64,000 bases of DNA from RGIG1995 sp045652425 (GCA_045652425.1 JAZRUG010000019.1:1-64000); one strand, 5' to 3'. Positions 52,702 through 60,768 are shown, numbered from the stretch's first letter. Notes: generated from the sequence alone by a model not told the origin. Made by a program: numbers and translations.

Positions 52702-52926
52702 ATGAAAATAGATTGGAAAAATAAACTGACAAGCAGAAAATTCTGGATTGCAGTGGTAGGGTTCGTCGTTCCTCTGCTACTTTCCTTCGGTATTGCCGAA
52801 AGCGTAGCGACACAGATATCCGGCGTGATTATGTCGGGAGCTACCTGTATAGCTTATATTCTCGGCGAAGGGCTTGTGGATGCTGAATCATCGGCAAATA
52901 AAAAAGATAACGACAATAAAGAATAA
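52702..52926 (+). CDS. Phage holin
   Basis: 74 residues. DWKNKLTSRKFWIAVVGFVVPLLLSFG followed by a second hydrophobic stretch (IMSGATCIAYILGEGLVD) and a charged tail matches small two-helix holins common in Clostridial prophages. It would form membrane lesions that release the endolysin encoded 14 bases downstream. AAAGGAG precedes the ATG. Confidence 0.85.
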   Translation: MKIDWKNKLTSRKFWIAVVGFVVPLLLSFGIAESVATQISGVIMSGATCIAYILGEGLVDAESSANKKDNDNKE

Positions 52927-52940
52927 AAAGGACTGACCTT

Positions 52941-53996
52941 ATGAAAAAATTTGGAATTGATATATCAAAATGGCAGGGTAACTTCGATTTCAAGAAGGCT
53001 GTAAAAGAAGGGGTTACCTTTGCCGTAATAAAAGGGGGCGGCGGAGATGCCGGACTCTATACCGACTCAAAATTTGAAACTAATTACGCCGAAGCAAAGA
53101 AAAATAATATCCCCGTCGGTGTATATTGGTTCAGCAAAGCATTATCCGTTGAAGAAGCAAAGACGGAAGCAGATTACTTTTACAGAAACGTTCTTCGGAA
53201 GAAGCAGTTTGAACTGCCTGTATTTATCGACGTTGAGCATCAAAGCATGTTTGCTCTCGGCAAAGATAAGTTAACCGAAATCGTAAACGTATGGTGCGAA
53301 ACACTTGAAACTCTCGGTTTTTGGGTGGGAATATACTCAACGGTATATGCCTTTTCGGCGTATATGAATGACAACGAACTTGAAGGATATACCCATTGGG
53401 TTGCGCAGTGGGCGGAAAAATGCACCTACCCAAAAACAGAAATAATGGGGTTATGGCAATTTGGCGGCGAAACGAATTTGATAAGAAAGAATATCGTTTC
53501 CGGCGTTGTGTGCGACCAGAATTATATGTACCGCGACTTCCCTACTCTTATAAAGGAACGAGGACTTAACGGCTTTGATGCCAACGATGAACCGTTGATT
53601 ACAATACCGAAATCGGCAGAAACACTTGCGAAAGAGGTTATCGACGGCAAGTGGGGCAACGGTAAAGAGCGAAAGATAAAGCTTGAAAATGCGGGATATG
53701 ATTACGAAGACGTGCAAAGACTCGTTAACTTGATTACCGAGGGTATGCAGTATAAACCTGCGGCCACTAAACCGACTCCGCCGAAGGCAGATGATATGGT
53801 TAAGGCGGGCGACCTCGTAAGAATATCAAATGAGGCGACGGTGCACGGCACGAATAAAAGATTTGCGCCCTTTGTGTATAACTCTCTGCTTTACGTAAGA
53901 GAACTAAAGGATAACCGCGCGGTTATATCCGTATTGGCAGAAGGGCCCGTTACAGGTGCTACCGACGTGAAATATCTTACAAAACACAAAGCGTGA
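52941..53996 (+). CDS. Endolysin: GH25 lysozyme with Cpl-7 and SH3-like binding domains
   Basis: 351 residues. Residues 1-190 are a GH25 muramidase (FGIDISKWQGNFDF with catalytic Asp, PVGVYWFSKA, LPVFIDVEH with the second acidic pair, and THWVAQW). Residues about 225-270 are a Cpl-7-type (CW_7) cell-wall-binding repeat (AKEVIDGKWGNGKERKIKLENAGYDYEDVQ). The last 65 residues are an SH3-like domain (KAGDLVRISNEATVHG). It cleaves the MurNAc-GlcNAc bond at lysis. No signal peptide, consistent with holin-dependent export. Confidence 0.93.
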   Translation: MKKFGIDISKWQGNFDFKKAVKEGVTFAVIKGGGGDAGLYTDSKFETNYAEAKKNNIPVGVYWFSKALSVEEAKTEADYFYRNVLRKKQFELPVFIDVEHQSMFALGKDKLTEIVNVWCETLETLGFWVGIYSTVYAFSAYMNDNELEGYTHWVAQWAEKCTYPKTEIMGLWQFGGETNLIRKNIVSGVVCDQNYMYRDFPTLIKERGLNGFDANDEPLITIPKSAETLAKEVIDGKWGNGKERKIKLENAGYDYEDVQRLVNLITEGMQYKPAATKPTPPKADDMVKAGDLVRISNEATVHGTNKRFAPFVYNSLLYVRELKDNRAVISVLAEGPVTGATDVKYLTKHKA

Positions 53997-54006
53997 TATA
54001 AAAAGC

Positions 54007-54061
54007 TATCGGCAAAATATCAACACAAATCAGAAATATTTTCACAGCTATTTTGCCGATA
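54007..54061 (+). terminator. Long hairpin after the endolysin
   Basis: TATCGGCAAAAT pairs with ATTTTGCCGATA across about 30 bases. No strong T-run; probably transcript-end processing or a weak terminator. Confidence 0.5.
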
Positions 54062-54100
54062 ACGGAAATTTTGATTGTTTTTTGTATACAACAAAGACAC

Positions 54101-54155
54101 CGCCGAAAGCGACTGATTACAGTTACTGTCGGCGGTAATATTTTATTTTTTTGTA
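54101..54155 (+). terminator. Terminator at the end of the phage block
   Basis: ACCGCCGA (about 54102) pairs with TCGGCGGT (about 54129), followed by a long A/T stretch ending in seven T. Ends the phage transcript before the tRNA-Glu promoter. Confidence 0.75.
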
Positions 54156-54163
54156 AAGGGGTA

Positions 54164-54192
54164 TTGATTTTTTTGAAATAGTGTGCTATAAT
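54164..54192 (+). promoter_or_regulatory. Promoter of tRNA-Glu
   Basis: TTGATT (54164-54169), 17-base spacer, TATAAT (54187-54192), 18 bases before the tRNA. Confidence 0.8.
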
Positions 54193-54209
54193 TCCAATGT
54201 TGTAAATAA

Positions 54210-54284
54210 GGCCTGTTGGTCAAGAGGCTAAGACGCCGCCCTCTCACGGCGGAATCAGGGGTTCGATTCCCCTACGGGTCACCA
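54210..54284 (+). tRNA. tRNA-Glu (anticodon CTC)
   Basis: A full cloverleaf: acceptor GGCCTGT/ACGGGTC, D-arm GGTCAAGAGGCTAAGACGCC, anticodon stem CCGCC/GGCGG with loop CTCTCAC (anticodon CTC), T-arm GGGGTTCGATTCCCC, and encoded CCA. It lies at the right edge of the phage block, but no second copy of its 3' end was seen at the left edge. Confidence 0.96.
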
Positions 54285-54287
54285 AAA

Positions 54288-54326
54288 CGAAAATCCTATC
54301 GACGTTAGTCGGTAGGATTTTTGTTT
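54288..54326 (+). terminator. Terminator of tRNA-Glu
   Basis: AAAATCCTATCGAC/GTCGGTAGGATTTT stem around GTTA, followed by T-rich sequence. Confidence 0.92.
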
Positions 54327-54331
54327 TGTAC

Positions 54332-54358
54332 TATTCATTATTCATTATTCATTATTCA
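54332..54358. repeat. ATTCATT microsatellite
   Basis: Three to four tandem copies of a 7-base unit (ATTCATT). Confidence 0.8.
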
Positions 54359-54446
54359 CTAAAACGGATTTTCGTAATAAATAATGAAGTCGCTTTGCTG
54401 TTGAATAATTAAGAACTATAAAACTGCAGAAATAATATCACTATTG

Positions 54447-54775
54447 TCATTCTGAGTGGAGCGCCCCAATGGGCGCGGAATCGAAGAATCCCGTAATTGT
54501 AGCGTAGAAATAATGGGATCCTTCGACTTCGGCGTTAAAAACGCCTTCGCTCAGGATGACCGTAATATATTGTTTGCACTACCCCATTATCAAAAGGTTC
54601 TTTGCCTACTTTCTTCCCACCCAAAAGAGTATTTTTTTGAATTAGTACTATTGATAAAATAAAGCACAAACCCATTATTAAAAGGTTCTTTGCCTACTTT
54701 CTTCCTTAAAGAAAGTAGGTGCCTGCTTTCTTCCTCAAAGAAAGTAGGTTCTTCCTTAAAGAAAGTAGGTGTGTA
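54447..54775. repeat. Long composite repeat block, near-duplicate of 21520-21796
   Basis: CATTCTGAGTGGAGCGCCCC...GGATCCTTCGACTTCGGCG...GATGACC followed by TATTGTTTGCA, CCCATTAT(C/T)AAAAGG, TTTTTTTGAATTAGTACTATTG and CTACTTTCTT hairpins, in the same order and nearly the same sequence as upstream of purD. The last copy forms part of the pepD terminator. Confidence 0.85.
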
Positions 54776-54790
54776 TCCCACACCTACTTA
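54760..54790 (-). terminator. pepD terminator partly built from repeat sequence
   Basis: On the minus strand AGTAGGTGTG pairs with CACACCTACT and is followed by TTCTTT, which is the arm of the adjacent AAAGAAAGTAGG repeat. The terminator stem and T-tail thus reuse the repeat. Confidence 0.75.
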
Positions 54791-54795
54791 TTATT

Positions 54796-56241
54796 TTACA
54801 TATTCACTAACATATCAAGCATAATTGCGTAAGCATCTGCAAGAGATGCAAGGTCAAGACGTTCGTCGGGGGTATGGATATTTTTAACGGTAGCGCCCAT
54901 AGATACGCCGTCAAGATTTCCGCCCATAGCAGTTATAATTATACCACATTCAACACCTGCGTGAACCGCTTCAAATACAGGTGTTCCGCCCGTTCTCTTC
55001 ACAAAGCATTGCGCATAGAGGTCGCGCATACGGCTCTTCGGCATATATTCCCAACCGGGATAACGGTCATGGTGAACTATCTTCGCACCCGACAATTTTG
55101 CAATCATATCAAGTTTCATAACAATCTCGTCAAGCTTTGCTTCAACCGAAGAACGAGGCATAAGATAGAGGTTAACCGTATTGCCCTCGGTAGAAACAAC
55201 ACCGAGATTAGACGAGGTTTCAACAAGTCCCTCAAGGGAACGGCTCATTTCATATACGCCGTTGGGGATTATATTCATAGCGCTTATAACTCTGTAGGTA
55301 TCTTTAAAACAGAATGCAGTATCGGAAACGCCGTTTGCGTTATCTACGCGTACCGAGAACTTTTTATCTTCTTTAACAAGCTGCTTTCTTATGGTATCGG
55401 CAAGTTCTTTTATAATTTCTTTAGCCTTTTTCTTATCAAAAACGCTTATAACAGCCTCACACTCACGGGGAATAGCGTTGACCTTGTTACCGCCGTTAAT
55501 GGAAATAAGGTTAAAGGGCATTTTTTCATAGAGACCGCCGAGTATCTTTGCCATAACGATATTGGCATTCTGCTTACCCGAATTTATACCCGTACCCGAA
55601 TGTCCACCCGCAAGACCTTTTACAGTTATCTTAATTGCAGAGTTTTGATTCTTGTATGAATCAAGCTCGAAGCTGATGTCGCATCTGACACCGCCCGCAC
55701 AGCTAACTGTCGCGTGGTCAAGGTGTTCGCAGTCGAGGTTTATAAAGGACTTGGCAGACAATTTTGAATAATCAAAGTTAATAGCTCCCACCATGCTCGT
55801 TTCTTCCTGAACGGTAAAGAGACATTCAAGGGGCGGATGCTTTGCGTTTTTGTCGGCAAGTACAGCCATCATCATAACGACTGCTATACCGTCATCTCCA
55901 CCGAGCGTTGTGCCCTCGGCATAGAGCCAGCCGTCTTTTTCGTATATTTTCAAAGGATCGGTTTCAAAGTTGTGAACGACGTCATTATTTTTCTCGCAAA
56001 CCATATCGGTATGCCCCTGCAAGAGTACGGCGGGTTTGTTTTCGTAACCTGCGGCTGCTTTTTTCTTTATAAGAACGTTGTGAACGTCATCTCTGTAATA
56101 TTCAAGGTTATTCTCCTCGGCGAACTTGCAGAGATAATCGGCAATACCCTTTTCGTTACCCGAGCCGTGCGGGATAGCGCAAATATCCTCAAAATAGCGG
56201 TAGAGGGGTTGAGGTGAATAGTTTGACAAAATATAATTCAT
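54796..56241 (-). CDS. pepD: Aminoacyl-histidine dipeptidase (Xaa-His dipeptidase)
   Basis: 481 residues, an M20C zinc dipeptidase (PepD/carnosinase-like) acting on Xaa-His and other dipeptides in the cytosol. Zn motifs: LLQGHTDMVCEKN, TTLGGDDGIAVVM, FTVQEETSMVGA, INLDCEH. A lid/dimer domain (VKGLAGGHSGTGINSGKQNA) lies in the middle and the late His ligand region is VFEAVHAGVECG. The AAGGAG upstream of the ATG is good. Monocistronic. With pepT it suggests active use of peptides. Confidence 0.95.
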   Translation of the reverse strand: MNYILSNYSPQPLYRYFEDICAIPHGSGNEKGIADYLCKFAEENNLEYYRDDVHNVLIKKKAAAGYENKPAVLLQGHTDMVCEKNNDVVHNFETDPLKIYEKDGWLYAEGTTLGGDDGIAVVMMMAVLADKNAKHPPLECLFTVQEETSMVGAINFDYSKLSAKSFINLDCEHLDHATVSCAGGVRCDISFELDSYKNQNSAIKITVKGLAGGHSGTGINSGKQNANIVMAKILGGLYEKMPFNLISINGGNKVNAIPRECEAVISVFDKKKAKEIIKELADTIRKQLVKEDKKFSVRVDNANGVSDTAFCFKDTYRVISAMNIIPNGVYEMSRSLEGLVETSSNLGVVSTEGNTVNLYLMPRSSVEAKLDEIVMKLDMIAKLSGAKIVHHDRYPGWEYMPKSRMRDLYAQCFVKRTGGTPVFEAVHAGVECGIIITAMGGNLDGVSMGATVKNIHTPDERLDLASLADAYAIMLDMLVNM

Positions 56242-56260
56242 AAAAAAACTCCTTAAAATA

Positions 56261-56589
56261 TAGACGACCTCATCCGTCTCGGCAGCAAAGAAATATATTT
56301 AATAAAAATTGTATACTGCCTCGACACCTGTCTCGCCGCGACTCGGTCACGGTTCGGCTCTGACAGTCCACAGGACTGTCATTCACTGCCTCACCGCCAC
56401 TTCGTTACCCACCGGAGAAGGTCTTTGTCTGTACAGACTTTTAAAAAATTATCAATAAGAAAAAATCCACTTTGTTTAAGTTAGAGCAAGATTAAACACT
56501 GTACCTTCTCCGGTGGGAGAAGGTGTCGTACCGCCAATGAATAATGATTTTTATTAATCTTTATGCGGTGCGACGGATGAGGTCGTCTT
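56261..56589. mobile_element. MITE-like element, family A copy 1
   Basis: About 327 bases framed by perfect 17-bp terminal inverted repeats (AGACGACCTCATCCGTC at 56262-56278; complement at 56572-56588). Internal parts include CGGTTCGGCTCTGACAGTCC, a GACAGTCCACAGGACTGTC palindrome and CACCGGAGAAGGT/ACCTTCTCCGGTG inverted pairs. No coding capacity. An inverted copy lies at 59295-59612. Confidence 0.85.
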
Positions 56590-56699
56590 TAGTGCTTTAT
56601 TGATTCGTATACATATTCTAACATATTACAATAGATTCTTCAATAACATAATAAAAAATAATAAAAATAAAAAAAGTAAATAAAAAAATGAAATAATGC

Positions 56700-56728
56700 T
56701 TGACAATTAGGAATAGTTATGTTATAAT
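56700..56728 (+). promoter_or_regulatory. Promoter of tRNA-Arg/tRNA-His
   Basis: TTGACA (56700-56705), 17-base spacer, TATAAT (56723-56728). Confidence 0.92.
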
Positions 56729-56761
56729 TCTGTGGTGTCAAAATGAGGCGCAGAAAGTAAT

Positions 56762-56838
<77 letters not shown>

Positions 56839-56847
56839 GGTAAAATA

Positions 56848-56882
56848 GTATTAAGGTTTGCGTGACCGCAAACCTTAATACG
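56848..56882 (+). other. Perfect hairpin between two tRNAs
   Basis: GTATTAAGGTTTGCG-TGAC-CGCAAACCTTAATAC: a 15-bp perfect stem without T-run between tRNA-Arg and tRNA-His. Likely an RNase III or tRNA-processing landmark, since both tRNAs share one promoter. Confidence 0.75.
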
Positions 56883-56888
56883 CAATAT

Positions 56889-56966
56889 GGTGGGTATAGC
56901 TCAGTTGGTTAGAGCGTCAGGTTGTGGCCCTGAAGGCCGTGGGTTCGAGTCCCATTACTCACCCCA
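56889..56966 (+). tRNA. tRNA-His (anticodon GTG)
   Basis: Has the extra 5' G (position -1, 56889) that pairs with C73, a mark of tRNA-His. Acceptor GTGGGTA/TACTCAC; anticodon stem TCAGG/CCTGA with loop TTGTGGC (anticodon GTG); encoded CCA. Confidence 0.96.
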
Positions 56967-56969
56967 GAG

Positions 56970-57003
56970 AAAAAAGCAAGTCGAAAGACTTGCTTTTTTC
57001 AAT
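56970..57003 (+). terminator. Terminator of the tRNA pair
   Basis: AAAAAAGCAAGTC/GACTTGCTTTTTT stem around GAAA. Confidence 0.93.
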
Positions 57004-57172
57004 GAAATTCGCCTTACGGCAAGTGAAATAGCTTCGCTGTGAAATACGCTGACGCGTATGAAATATTTGCTTCGCAAATGTTAAGAGGCGAATTTTATTT
57101 CACATTCGGTGGAACACCGAATATTTCATAATCCATAGGGATTATTTCATATTGCGCAGCAATATTTCATTA
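57003..57172. repeat. Mirrored multi-hairpin array punctuated by GTGAAAT/ATTTCAC
   Basis: The first half has short hairpins (GCCTTACGGC, AGCTTCGCT, ACGCTGACGCGT, ATTTGCTTCGCAAAT), each preceded by G(T/A)TGAAAT-like spacers. The second half has further hairpins (ATTCGGTGGAACACCGAAT, AATCCATAGGGATT, ATTGCGCAGCAAT), each followed by ATTTCA(C/T). The two halves are mirror-oriented around GGCGAATTTT. It lies between the tRNA terminator and the serA 3' end. Confidence 0.85.
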
Positions 57173-58081
57173 ATTCAAAACACACCAACTATTAATAATC
57201 CCCACAATCTCATCACCTATTCGACTTTGCGCCTCGGCGGTTTGTCCACCTATGTGGGCTGTTACAGATACCTTGGGGTGATTGCATAAAGCCATATTAG
57301 CCGTAGGCTCTTCCTCGAATACGTCGAGTGCCGCACCCGCTAATTTACCCTCATTTAATGCTTTTAACAAAACATCTTCCGATACCAAACCGCCTCTTGC
57401 CGTATTGATAAGGAACGCCGTCGGCTTCATCAATGCAAGTTCGGCTTCGTTAAGTATCGGTTTTTTATCTGCAGGCATAGGAATATGCAACGACACGTAA
57501 TCGGAAACCTTTAATAATTCCTCTAACGGAAGATAGGTAAATTTACCTATCTCCTTTTTTTCTCCGCTTTTGCAGGTATAAACTACTTTCATACCTAAAG
57601 CATCTGCACGTTTTGCAAGTTCAAGCGCTATTCTGCCCATACCGACAAGCCCGAGAGTCTTGCCGCCTATCTCGCTTCCCTCGTACTGCTTTTTGTTCCA
57701 CAAACCTTGACGCATTTCAACGTTTGCTATTCCTATATAACGCGCGAGTGAAAATATATGACCGAGCGCCAATTCCGCAACCGAAGCCGAACTTGCGCAC
57801 GGCGTATTGCGAACGGATACGCCCTTGCTCTCGGCATAACCAACGTCAATATTGTCAACGCCGACTCCGCCGCGAATTATAAGCTTTAACTTTCCCGAAG
57901 CCGCCTCGTCAATATGGTTTGCCCTTATCTTTGTTTTGGAACGTACAACAACGCAGTCAAATTCTTTTAAAGCAGCCCCCAGCATATCGGATTCATAAAA
58001 CTGCTCAACTACATCGTGCCCCTCTTCTTTCAGTTTTTTTATAGAAGAACCGTCCATTCCGTCTGTAATCAATATACGCAT
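57170..58081 (-). CDS. serA: D-3-phosphoglycerate dehydrogenase (short form)
   Basis: 303 residues, D-2-hydroxyacid dehydrogenase family without a C-terminal ACT domain. NAD-binding GLVGMGRIALELAKRADALGM, the catalytic Arg in NTARGG, Glu in DVFEEEP and His in TAHIGGQTAEAQ are intact. It would oxidise 3-phosphoglycerate in serine synthesis. The substrate is supported by serC 16 bases upstream. The missing ACT domain suggests no direct serine feedback through that domain. Confidence 0.92.
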   Translation of the reverse strand: MRILITDGMDGSSIKKLKEEGHDVVEQFYESDMLGAALKEFDCVVVRSKTKIRANHIDEAASGKLKLIIRGGVGVDNIDVGYAESKGVSVRNTPCASSASVAELALGHIFSLARYIGIANVEMRQGLWNKKQYEGSEIGGKTLGLVGMGRIALELAKRADALGMKVVYTCKSGEKKEIGKFTYLPLEELLKVSDYVSLHIPMPADKKPILNEAELALMKPTAFLINTARGGLVSEDVLLKALNEGKLAGAALDVFEEEPTANMALCNHPKVSVTAHIGGQTAEAQSRIGDEIVGIINSWCVLN

Positions 58082-58096
58082 AATATTATATTCCTT

Positions 58097-59179
58097 TTAT
58101 TTGTGTTCTTCCTCAAATTTTTTCAAGAAATCCACCAAGGCTTCTACACCCTCTTTGGGCATAGCGTTATAAATAGATGCGCGTAAACCGCCTACGGATT
58201 TGTGTCCCTTTAGGTTATCGTATCCTGCCGCCTTTGTCGCCTTTACGACCTCTGCGTCAAGCTCCTTTGAAGCAGTAACAAAGGGAACGTTCATAAGGCT
58301 TCTGAATTTCTTTTCAACAGTACCGCTGAACATATTTGAGCTATCCAAGAAGTCATAAAGAACTTTTGCTTTTTCAATATTGCGCTTGTTTATTTCTTCA
58401 AGACCGCCGATACTCTTCAGATATTTGAATACCTTTCCGCAGCAGTATATAGCCCAGCAGTTCGGTGTGTTGTACATAGAACCCGCGTCAGCGTGTGTCT
58501 TATACTGCATATATATGGGAAGACTGTCCAAATCATCGCGAATCAAGTCCTCGCGAATAATAACAACAACCATTCCCGCAGGACCGACGTTTTTCTGTAC
58601 ACCACCATAAATTACGCCGTAATCGGAAACGTTGCAAGGCTTTGAAAGGAACATTGATGACTGGTCTGATACCAAAATCTTACCCTTGGTGTTTGGTAAT
58701 GTCTGCCACGTTGTACCGTGAATAGTTTCGTTTTCGCAAATGTAAACGTAATCAATATCGTCGGCAATATCCAAATCCGAGCAATCTGGGATATAGGTAT
58801 AGTTCTTATCTTTTGAAGAAACGGTAACAACTTCTCCGACCTTTCTTGCCTCGTCAGCCGCTTTTTTCGACCACGCCCCCGTTTCGATATACAAAGCCTT
58901 TCCGTTTTTCATAAGATTCAAAGGAATCATAGAGAACTGCAACGTTGCGCCCCCCTGAATAAACAGAACCTTGTAGTTATCGGGGATACCCATAAGCTCC
59001 CTTAAATCTTGCTCCGCCTCGTCAAAAATCTGCTGAAACTCGGGGCTTCTGTGGGACATTTCCATAACGCACATACCGCTTCCGCGATAGTTCATCATTT
59101 CATCTCTTATTTCTTCAAGTACTGCCTCGGGCATCATAGCCGGACCTGCCGAAAAATTAAAAGTACGACCGTAATTCAT
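58097..59179 (-). CDS. serC: Phosphoserine aminotransferase
   Basis: 360 residues, PLP-dependent SerC, the second step of serine synthesis. FSAGPAMMPEAVLEE at the start, FIQGGATLQFSMIPLNL, the PLP-Lys motif YGGVQKNVGPAGMVVVI and the C-terminal SVGGLRASIYNAMP are signatures. First gene of the serC-serA operon, read leftward. GAGAGGTAAAT precedes the ATG. A MITE-like element begins about 115 bases upstream. Confidence 0.97.
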   Translation of the reverse strand: MNYGRTFNFSAGPAMMPEAVLEEIRDEMMNYRGSGMCVMEMSHRSPEFQQIFDEAEQDLRELMGIPDNYKVLFIQGGATLQFSMIPLNLMKNGKALYIETGAWSKKAADEARKVGEVVTVSSKDKNYTYIPDCSDLDIADDIDYVYICENETIHGTTWQTLPNTKGKILVSDQSSMFLSKPCNVSDYGVIYGGVQKNVGPAGMVVVIIREDLIRDDLDSLPIYMQYKTHADAGSMYNTPNCWAIYCCGKVFKYLKSIGGLEEINKRNIEKAKVLYDFLDSSNMFSGTVEKKFRSLMNVPFVTASKELDAEVVKATKAAGYDNLKGHKSVGGLRASIYNAMPKEGVEALVDFLKKFEEEHK

Positions 59180-59294
59180 AGTATTTACCTCTCTTTTTTA
59201 TAAAACGGAACCAAGCCTTTAACTTAGTCCTTTTTTTACTGACAAAAACTAATTAAAAACTGCGTATTTTAAAATAAAAAAATAATTATAAGAA

Positions 59295-59612
59295 ACGACC
59301 TCATCCGTCGCACCGCATAAAGAACACTAAACAATAAAAATCACTTGCGGTACGACACCTTCTCCCACCGGAGAAGGTACAATGTAAAAGCCTAATTCTC
59401 AAACTATATTGGTTTTTACAACTACCATTTATTAAGCCTGTACAGACAAAGACCTTCTCCGGTGGGTAACGAAGTGGCGGTGAGGCAGTGAATGACAGTC
59501 CTGTGGACTGTCAGAGCCGAACCGTGACCGAGTCGCGACGAGACAGGTGTCGAGGCAGTGTACAAACTTTACTTATTATATTACCTTGCTGCCGAGACGG
59601 ATGAGGTCGTCT
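59295..59612. mobile_element. MITE-like element, family A copy 2 (inverted)
   Basis: About 318 bases, ends ACGACCTCATCCGTC and GACGGATGAGGTCGT, in opposite orientation to the copy at 56261-56589. Shares the GACAGTCCTGTGGACTGTC palindrome, GAGACAGGTGTCGAGGCAGTG, and the CACCGGAGAAGGT pairs. Middle sequence diverges. Upstream of serC; no gene supported. Confidence 0.85.
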
Positions 59613-59739
59613 ACTCTACTTTATTTATTTGACTCGATTCACTCTGTTGTATTATCAACAAGAATACTCTCCGCTTTGTTACAATATAGCTATTCTATAC
59701 CCCCTTAACAAAATTGTAAAGAATTTGCTGAAATGCACT

Positions 59740-59768
59740 TGCCAAACTTTTAAAAGTTTGGTAGAATA
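59740..59768 (+). promoter_or_regulatory. LysR-gene promoter with a 20-bp palindrome in the spacer
   Basis: TTGCCA (59740-59745), 17-base spacer, TAGAAT (59763-59768). CCAAACTTTTAAAAGTTTGG (59743-59762) is a perfect 20-bp palindrome filling the spacer and the end of the -35, a likely operator, possibly for the LysR protein itself. Confidence 0.7.
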
Positions 59769-59798
59769 AAAAAAGAGTAGATTTAAGAGGTTTTTACT

Positions 59799-60647
59799 AT
59801 GGAATTATTACAGCTCCAATATTTTTTTGAAAGCGCGAAAACCGAAAACTTTGCAAAGACTGCAGAAAAGCACTACGTACCCACGTCATCTGTATCGGGT
59901 TCGGTACGCCGACTTGAAAAAGAGCTTGGCTGTCAGCTGTTTGACCGTTCGGGCAACAGCCTTTCCCTCAACAAAAACGGAAAAAGACTGTTTTCGGCTT
60001 TGCAGGTAGCATTTGAAGAAATAGACAGCGCGGTTAAGGACTTGACCACTTTAAAAGACGACAGGGAGATAAATATGTTGGTACGCGCTATGCGAGGCAG
60101 AATAACCGACTATATTATCGAATACAACCGCTTAAAACCCCACGTTGAGTTTCAAATTAACTTTGACAACGCCGAGCAGAATTTTGAAAAGTACGATATA
60201 ATTATAGACGAGCGTTCTGACCTCTATCCGACGTATGAAAGAACCGAGCTATGCAATATGAGAATGAGGCTTGTGGTATCAAATAAAAGCCCCCTTGCCC
60301 GAAAGAAATTGACTATGAAGCAACTGTCTAATCAACAGTTTATAACCCTCGGCGAACAAAGTAATATGCACAAGATTCTTATAGATGCATGTAAGAAGGC
60401 AGGATTTTCCCCTAATATTTCTATTCGCAGTAACGATATGAAATACTACGAAAAGCTCGTAGATTCAGGTATTGCCATAGGCGTTGAACGCGACAACGCA
60501 AAGAATATGCAGTTACGTAATATAGCATATTTAGACGTATCCGACTTTGCCGAGGAATCGGTTGTTTTCGCGTACTACAAGCGCGAAGCTGCTTACGGTA
60601 ATGTTGAGCAGTTTTTGCAATTTCTAAAAAACAAAGATTTCAGGTGA
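59799..60647 (+). CDS. LysR-family transcriptional regulator
   Basis: 282 residues. The N-terminal winged helix-turn-helix (LLQLQYFFESAKTENFAKTAEKHYVPTSSVSGSVRRLEKELGCQLFDRSG) is a clear LysR domain. The C-terminal co-inducer domain (about 90-280) is divergent and slightly short. Target and effector are unknown. AAGAGG precedes the ATG. It is upstream of, and co-directional with, the SCIFF genes, but those have their own promoter. Confidence 0.92.
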   Translation: MELLQLQYFFESAKTENFAKTAEKHYVPTSSVSGSVRRLEKELGCQLFDRSGNSLSLNKNGKRLFSALQVAFEEIDSAVKDLTTLKDDREINMLVRAMRGRITDYIIEYNRLKPHVEFQINFDNAEQNFEKYDIIIDERSDLYPTYERTELCNMRMRLVVSNKSPLARKKLTMKQLSNQQFITLGEQSNMHKILIDACKKAGFSPNISIRSNDMKYYEKLVDSGIAIGVERDNAKNMQLRNIAYLDVSDFAEESVVFAYYKREAAYGNVEQFLQFLKNKDFR

Positions 60648-60698
60648 TTTTTTAAAAAAGTTTTTTTAATTAATGGTAACATATTGTGGCAATTGTTA

Positions 60699-60726
60699 TT
60701 GACTTTCGGGAAAAAAGTGTTATAAT
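60699..60726 (+). promoter_or_regulatory. Promoter of the SCIFF precursor
   Basis: TTGACT (60699-60704), 16-base spacer, TATAAT (60721-60726), about 40 bases before the start codon. Confidence 0.8.
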
Positions 60727-60768
60727 ATAAGGTGAATAAAGCGTATTATCAAACGGAGGTACTGTACA

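Noticed and set aside
50254..53996. Diversity-generating retroelement
   Set aside because: The receptor-binding domain looks like a usual target, but no reverse transcriptase, accessory gene or template repeat was found on either strand.
54258..54284. tRNA-Glu 3' end as phage attachment site
   Set aside because: No copy of the T-arm/acceptor sequence was seen near 36.3-36.8 kb and there is no integrase gene.
54874..55659. 261-codon open frame antisense to pepD
   Set aside because: pepD has all catalytic motifs in its own frame; the antisense product has no recognisable feature.
57003..57172. CRISPR-like array
   Set aside because: Constant heptamers are present, but units vary in length, switch orientation halfway and every spacer is a hairpin; no cas genes nearby.
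59180..59300. T-box leader for serine genes
   Set aside because: No specifier-loop or GGTGGTACCGCG-type T-box sequence could be found upstream of serC.
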